Shown here: positions 60,269 to 64,000 of the stretch, piece by piece
Layout of the letters: every line of letters starts with the position of its first letter
Position numbering within the stretch: the stretch's first letter is position 1
Assembly (NCBI RefSeq): GCF_024746835.1
Contig: NZ_CP080533.1
Coordinates: 124,001 to 188,000, forward strand
Reading direction: 5' to 3'
Origin: Mesorhizobium sp. AR02
GTDB taxonomy: Bacteria > Pseudomonadota > Alphaproteobacteria > Rhizobiales > Rhizobiaceae
DNA length: 64,000 nucleotides
Program-made: the position numbers and the translations under genes
The notes under the pieces: generated by a model
The model's input: only the letters and a program-made list of their open reading frames with translations
Told to the model about the DNA's origin: nothing
The model's database searches: none

Positions 60269-61339
60269 CTACATGGCGAACGAAGCCTCCGCTGACCCGG
60301 GCACCTCGAAGAGCGGTTTGGCCCTTTCCACGACGCTCTTGGGAAAGCTCTTGAGGACTTCGGGATCGAAGGGAAGATTGGGCATGTGGGTGGCGACAAG
60401 AGCCGCCACCCAACGGGCCTGCGCGGCATCGCGGTCCCGCTTCAAGGTATTCCTGTCAGGGCGTTCGGACAGCCAGTGCTTATGGACCACATAGGCACGG
60501 GGATCGGGCGCGACGATCCGCACGGGAAACCCTCTTGCGTCGATCGCCATTGCCTCGAACTGAGGCGCGTTTTCATGCCACGCGAGACCTATGATCTGGA
60601 CGGCTTCGAGATCCGAAGGCTCGCCTGAAACCGAACTAACCTCGACCTTCCACGGCGGATCGCGCATCGGCTTGATCAGGTCAACAAGATATCCCTCGTC
60701 ACTGACCGCCTGGAAGGTTCTGTCCGTTCTGCGGAATGATCGGTCAGCCTTTTTGAGGAGGCCCAAAAGCGTCCGCTCCGCGACATCCTCCTCTGCAGCA
60801 AGGCGCATGTGCGCACGGGCATCGAATAGGAGGTCGATGTCTTCCGTCGTCGTGATGTCAGATGGGAAACGGACGCCGGCAGAAGCCTCATAGGCGAAGA
60901 GCGCATTGGTGCCTACGACTTTCAGTCCCTTTCCCAGAAGATCGGCTCCATCGACGGCCCTAATGATCTTGGCCCCGATCTCTGGCACGCGCCCCATTCC
61001 CAGTGCACGGTTGACCGCCGCCTGTCTCCGGAGGGTTTCCGTGGCTACCTTCAGTTGACGGGCAGCCTCTTCCTTTCCGCGCGTGAACTCTGCGAACACC
61101 TTTTCCGTGTGCTCGTCCCGGCGTCCTAGAGATCGTTGCCGTTTGACCCCTGATTTGGGATCGTAATAATCGCGGAGCAGGTACTCCACACCATGTCGCG
61201 CGGCGAAAATCATCGAGCCGCGGTAGCCAGAACCTCGCCTCCGGGCGTCGAGATACGTCTGGAATCGCTGCTGCGTGTTGATGAATTCGCGGCCTTGGTC
61301 CCCGTTAAGTCTTTGAAATTCAATGTGTTCAGCAATCAT
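60269..61339 (-). CDS. Nucleotidyltransferase-fold protein (GSU2403/NTP_transf_8 type)
   Basis: 356 aa. N-terminal 130 residues are Arg/Lys/Glu-rich helical (SLGRRDEHTEKVFAEFTRGK, KVATETLRRQAAVNRALG). The nucleotidyltransferase part follows: VVGTNALFAYEASAGVRFP with TTEDIDLLFDARAHMRL, where D-x-D is the metal pair. Then come a regulatory-like segment (YLVDLIKPMRDPPWKVEV) and the C-terminal helical part ending with RWVAALVATHMPNLPF. Function is unknown; related folds occur in toxin-antitoxin and defence genes. It is flanked by inverted palindromic elements, one of which covers its own start codon. Codon use and context suggest recent arrival. Confidence 0.75.
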   Translation of the reverse strand: MIAEHIEFQRLNGDQGREFINTQQRFQTYLDARRRGSGYRGSMIFAARHGVEYLLRDYYDPKSGVKRQRSLGRRDEHTEKVFAEFTRGKEEAARQLKVATETLRRQAAVNRALGMGRVPEIGAKIIRAVDGADLLGKGLKVVGTNALFAYEASAGVRFPSDITTTEDIDLLFDARAHMRLAAEEDVAERTLLGLLKKADRSFRRTDRTFQAVSDEGYLVDLIKPMRDPPWKVEVSSVSGEPSDLEAVQIIGLAWHENAPQFEAMAIDARGFPVRIVAPDPRAYVVHKHWLSERPDRNTLKRDRDAAQARWVAALVATHMPNLPFDPEVLKSFPKSVVERAKPLFEVPGSAEASFAM

Positions 61340-61365
61340 CGTGGAAATCCGCGTTTATTGCTGAA
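61328..61365 (-). repeat. 38-bp palindromic element, right copy (covers the start codon)
   Basis: TTCAGCAAT-N20-ATTGCTGAA in inverted orientation to the left copy. The gene's first codons (Met-Ile-Ala-Glu, ATGATTGCTGAA on the minus strand) are part of the palindrome, so a protein bound here would block translation or transcription start. Confidence 0.75.
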
Positions 61366-61369
61366 AAAC

Positions 61370-62030
61370 AAAGCACGACTCATCGCAACACGCAAGCCAG
61401 AGATCGGGGTAGGGTCGGGCGGAAAGCGCCAAGTAGAACTACAGACCATGTAGCTGGTGGTGAAGAAGGTCCCGCGGCCTTCCCTTCTTCGTTTGGAGTA
61501 GTGCTACCTGCCTACCTGCCGCCACCATGGTCTACGACAGCATCATCGTAGCGATGTCGATGATCAGCATGCCGATGATCGGCGACGACGACCGTGCTGA
61601 TGCTGATGCCGATGATCATCATGTTCGTCATGCGTTGCGAACCACTTCCGTCGAACCCGGCCCCGTTTGCTTGACCGGTCGCTGCGATGTCGCGCGCTTG
61701 TCAGCGCTCAGCCAGCCGCATCGGCACATCAAGGGCCTATTTGACGTGCTCACGGTGAAGGCTTCAATCGGACATCGTTTCGAGCATATGAGCAAGGAAA
61801 TTGAGATATATAAATATATCAATAACTTAGGCCTAGTTCCATAATGAAACTTATGCGACTTTAGACGTGTAGCAGCTATTTAGTAATGCGACAGTTACCC
61901 CAGTTAGAGATGCGACACTTCCTGCTTCCGAGGCTGGTCAACATGAAGCTGGAAAGGAAGGCTGGCGACTTCTCAGAGCCTGGCGTGAGACTGAGCCTGT
62001 TGCGGGAGCCGTCAAGCCTTTGGTACCTTC
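61370..62030. other. Non-coding stretch with GATGATC-rich sequence and TGCGAC repeats
   Basis: No supported gene. At 61540-61640 there is a run of overlapping GATGATC, CGATGATC and GCTGATGC words that can pair with itself. At 61854-61859, 61887-61892 and 61911-61916 the hexamer TGCGAC recurs and may mark the left end of the ISNCY element that follows. The DNA around 61800-61880 is AT-rich. Confidence 0.5.
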
Positions 62031-63405
62031 TCGCAAAAAGAGCTGCATCGTCTCGAAGCCATCCAGAAGATCCGCGACCGACGGCTGAGCGTCGTCCAGG
62101 CGGCGGAGTTCCTTCATATCAGCCGACGTCAGTCCATCGCCTTTTGCAAGCTTATGACCAGGACGGCGCCGGCGGCCTGGCCTCGAAGAAGCGCGGCCGG
62201 CCGAGCAATCGACGCCATGGTGAGGACTTCCGCAATACCGCACTGGATCTGGTGCGCGATCGCTACCGGGACTTCGGCCCGACGCTTGCCCGCGAGAAGC
62301 AGCTCGAGCGGCACCAGATCGCCGTCAGCACAGAGACGCTACGCAAGTGGATGACGGAAGCCGGCATCTGGACATCGCGTCGGGAGCGCAAGAGGCAGCT
62401 TCATCAGCCTCGTCGCCGGCGTGATTGCCTCGGTGAACTCGTCCAGATCGACGGCTCGCATCATTGGTGGTTCGAGAACCGCGGCCCCAAATGCGCCCTG
62501 CTCGTCTACATCGATGATGCCACCGGCAAGCTGCTGCGTCTGCGCTTTGCCGGTTCCGAGAACACATTCGACTATCTGATCGCGACCAAGGCGTATTTGC
62601 AGGAATGGGGTAAGCCGATCTCCTTCTACAGAGACAAACATGGCGTGTTTCGCACGACGCATGGTTCGGAGAAGGATCGAACGACTGGCCTGACGCAGTT
62701 CGGCCGCGCGCTCTACGAGTTGAACATCGACATCATCTGCGCCAACAGTCCGCAGGCCAAGGGTCGCGTTGAGCGCGCCAATCAGACGCTGCAGGACCGC
62801 CTCGTGAAGGAACTGCGCCTGCGCGCATCAGCACGATCGAGACAGCGAATGCCTTTGCGGCTGAGTTTGCTACCGACTTCAATGCCCGTTTTGGCAAGGA
62901 GCCGCGGAATCCGAAGAACATGCATCGTCCTCTCGCCCATCATGAGAACCTGGACGGCGCCATGTGTCGCAAGGAGTTCCGCACACTGTCGCAAGCCTTG
63001 ACGCTGCGTTACGACAAGGTGCTGTTCATCCTTGATCCGAGCAACTTTGCGAAGAACCTGGCCGGCAAGAAGGTCGTCGTTTGCGATTATCCCGATGGCC
63101 GGCTCGAGATCATGGAGGGCACCACCCTCCTGCCCTACAGAACTTTCGACAAGCTGCGCTCGGTTCATAGATCGGAGATTGTCGAGAACAAACGCCTGGA
63201 CGAAGCGCTTGCAATGGTGGCTGAGATGCAGGCTGGCCGCGAACTGACGCGAAGCCAGCATGGACCCCGCCGCACCAGCCAGACGAACCATATGTTCGGA
63301 ATCCCTGATGGCAGTCAGGCCAATGGATATGTGAAGCGCGGGCGCAAGCCGGGCAAACGGACGGATTTTATGAACGATCCCGCCGTGATAGCCCGGCGAG
63401 AATAG
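62031..63405 (+). pseudogene. ISNCY-family-like transposase, two frameshifts
   Basis: The protein is split over three frames: SQKELHRLEAIQKIRDRRLS...FLHISRRQ (from about 62031), then LLQAYDQDGAGGLASKKRGR through the DDE-type core (ELVQIDGSHHWWFENRGPKC, YIDDATGKLLRLRF, CANSPQAKGRVERANQTLQD), and last TLSQALTLRYDKVLFILDPS to the C-terminus. Each break fits loss of one base, near 62132 and near 62824. Long intact frames between the breaks imply fairly recent inactivation. Ends and target duplication were not found. Confidence 0.78.
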
Positions 63406-63454
63406 GCACTGGCGAGGCTGGAAGCTGCGGAATGAGATTTGCAACCATGCCTTC

Positions 63455-63805
63455 TTGGGATCCAGTCCATATTCTAATGAGCTACGGACCGTGAGGATGA
63501 AAGCCGACCGCATGCACGACATAGGCCAATGGTTGCCAACGATCTTGATCCTTGCTGCGCTCATTATGGTGCCGTTCAGCTGGTATTGGCACAAGCTTCT
63601 GGATACCGATGTGAAAGCAGGGCGGGTGAAGCTGTCTTGGTTTGGGCCAACAAATCTGGACACATACCGGGCGTTGAAACGACATGCGATGCAGGGCAAT
63701 AAATTTGCAAAATGGATTCTAATTATAGCGCGGGTTTGGATTGTCGTCGTTTCGCTTGTGGTTTTGGCAGCCTTTTCCAGCCCGATTTGGATTAGGCATA
63801 TTTAG
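63455..63805 (+). CDS. Hypothetical small membrane protein
   Basis: Up to 116 aa; starts at 63455, 63497 (MKADRMHDIGQW) or 63512 are possible. Two hydrophobic helices: WLPTILILAALIMVPFSWYW and ILIIARVWIVVVSLVVLAAF, joined by a polar loop of about 40 residues containing KLSWFGPTNLDTYRALKRH. No family recognised. It lies behind the IS remnant; the last 195 bp of the window show no gene. Confidence 0.5.
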   Translation: MGSSPYSNELRTVRMKADRMHDIGQWLPTILILAALIMVPFSWYWHKLLDTDVKAGRVKLSWFGPTNLDTYRALKRHAMQGNKFAKWILIIARVWIVVVSLVVLAAFSSPIWIRHI

Positions 63806-64000
63806 GTTTCTTGCCCTGTTGCAGGTGTGTCAGTGATCTTCTAGCGACCGCAATGGTTCGGGCGCTGCCCTTCGCATCCATGTCGTTGACGGCTCTCAAA
63901 GCTAACGCCGAAGAACCCACGATTGATCGCCCCCGATCGGGCTGCGCAACCCGGACCAGCCGACGCCCGATCGTGCCCTCACGTCGACGCCAAGAAGCGC

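Noticed and set aside
61527..61844. Plus frame of 105 codons before the IS element
   Set aside because: Low-complexity His/Asp-rich translation of the GATGATC stretch, no ribosome site and no family match.
63806..64000. Possible start of a replication or transposase gene at the right edge
   Set aside because: Frames are open but carry no motif that I can name; too short to support.

Overview
The window looks like accessory DNA from a GC-rich alphaproteobacterium of the order Rhizobiales, most likely Mesorhizobium or a close relative (inferred from gene content; no search was run). Supporting signs are the density of ABC importers and small catabolic operons, each with its own GntR, LysR, LacI or MarR regulator, a DUF982 protein, a CCUCCUCCC-loop small RNA, and Ti-plasmid-like ParB, TraB and TraH remnants. 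Most of the window (1-54.3 kb) is a chain of peripheral catabolic modules. The right end (54.3-64 kb) is a decayed mobile-element region.

Layout. (1) 1-10 kb: an itaconate/citramalate-type CoA operon on the minus strand (acyl-CoA dehydrogenase, quinone reductase, CaiB CoA-transferase, MaoC-like hydratase, CitE-like lyase, PrpD). A LysR gene sits at its head. A divergent operon encodes a two-subunit thiamine-diphosphate decarboxylase, aldehyde dehydrogenase, SDR and VOC protein. (2) 10-27 kb: a GntR-controlled module built round 5-oxoprolinase-type subunits (PxpA, PxpB, PxpC), a biotin carboxylase and two biotin-carrier-like proteins. It also has an amino-acid oxidase, aminotransferase, Ldh-type dehydrogenase, epoxide hydrolase, SDR, RraA-like protein and a branched-chain-amino-acid-type ABC importer. 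Three promoters share one operator-like palindrome. (3) 28-34 kb: a LacI regulator, a polyamine/opine-type ABC importer and an MTA/purine nucleoside phosphorylase. (4) 34-43.6 kb: a full aerobic nicotinate (nic) pathway, nicXFEDC divergent from nicR-nicAB. (5) 43.8-54.3 kb: guanine deaminase and a three-gene oxygenase system with the architecture of the caffeine-pathway N7-demethylase NdmC/NdmD/NdmE, divergent from a GntR gene and a BMP-type purine/nucleoside ABC importer.

Modules 3-5 share a theme (N-heterocycle and purine salvage). They are bracketed by two direct copies of a roughly 310-bp repeat at 27.3 and 54.5 kb, so the 27-kb block may have moved or been amplified as a unit.

The right end holds DUF982-type small genes, a zinc-ribbon gene, a three-hairpin anti-Shine-Dalgarno small RNA, truncated LysR, DUF2332 and DUF2958 genes, a ParB-like gene run by deletion into a truncated traB, traH debris, a nucleotidyltransferase flanked by inverted 38-bp palindromic elements, and a frameshifted ISNCY-type transposase. 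No tRNA, rRNA or CRISPR array was seen.
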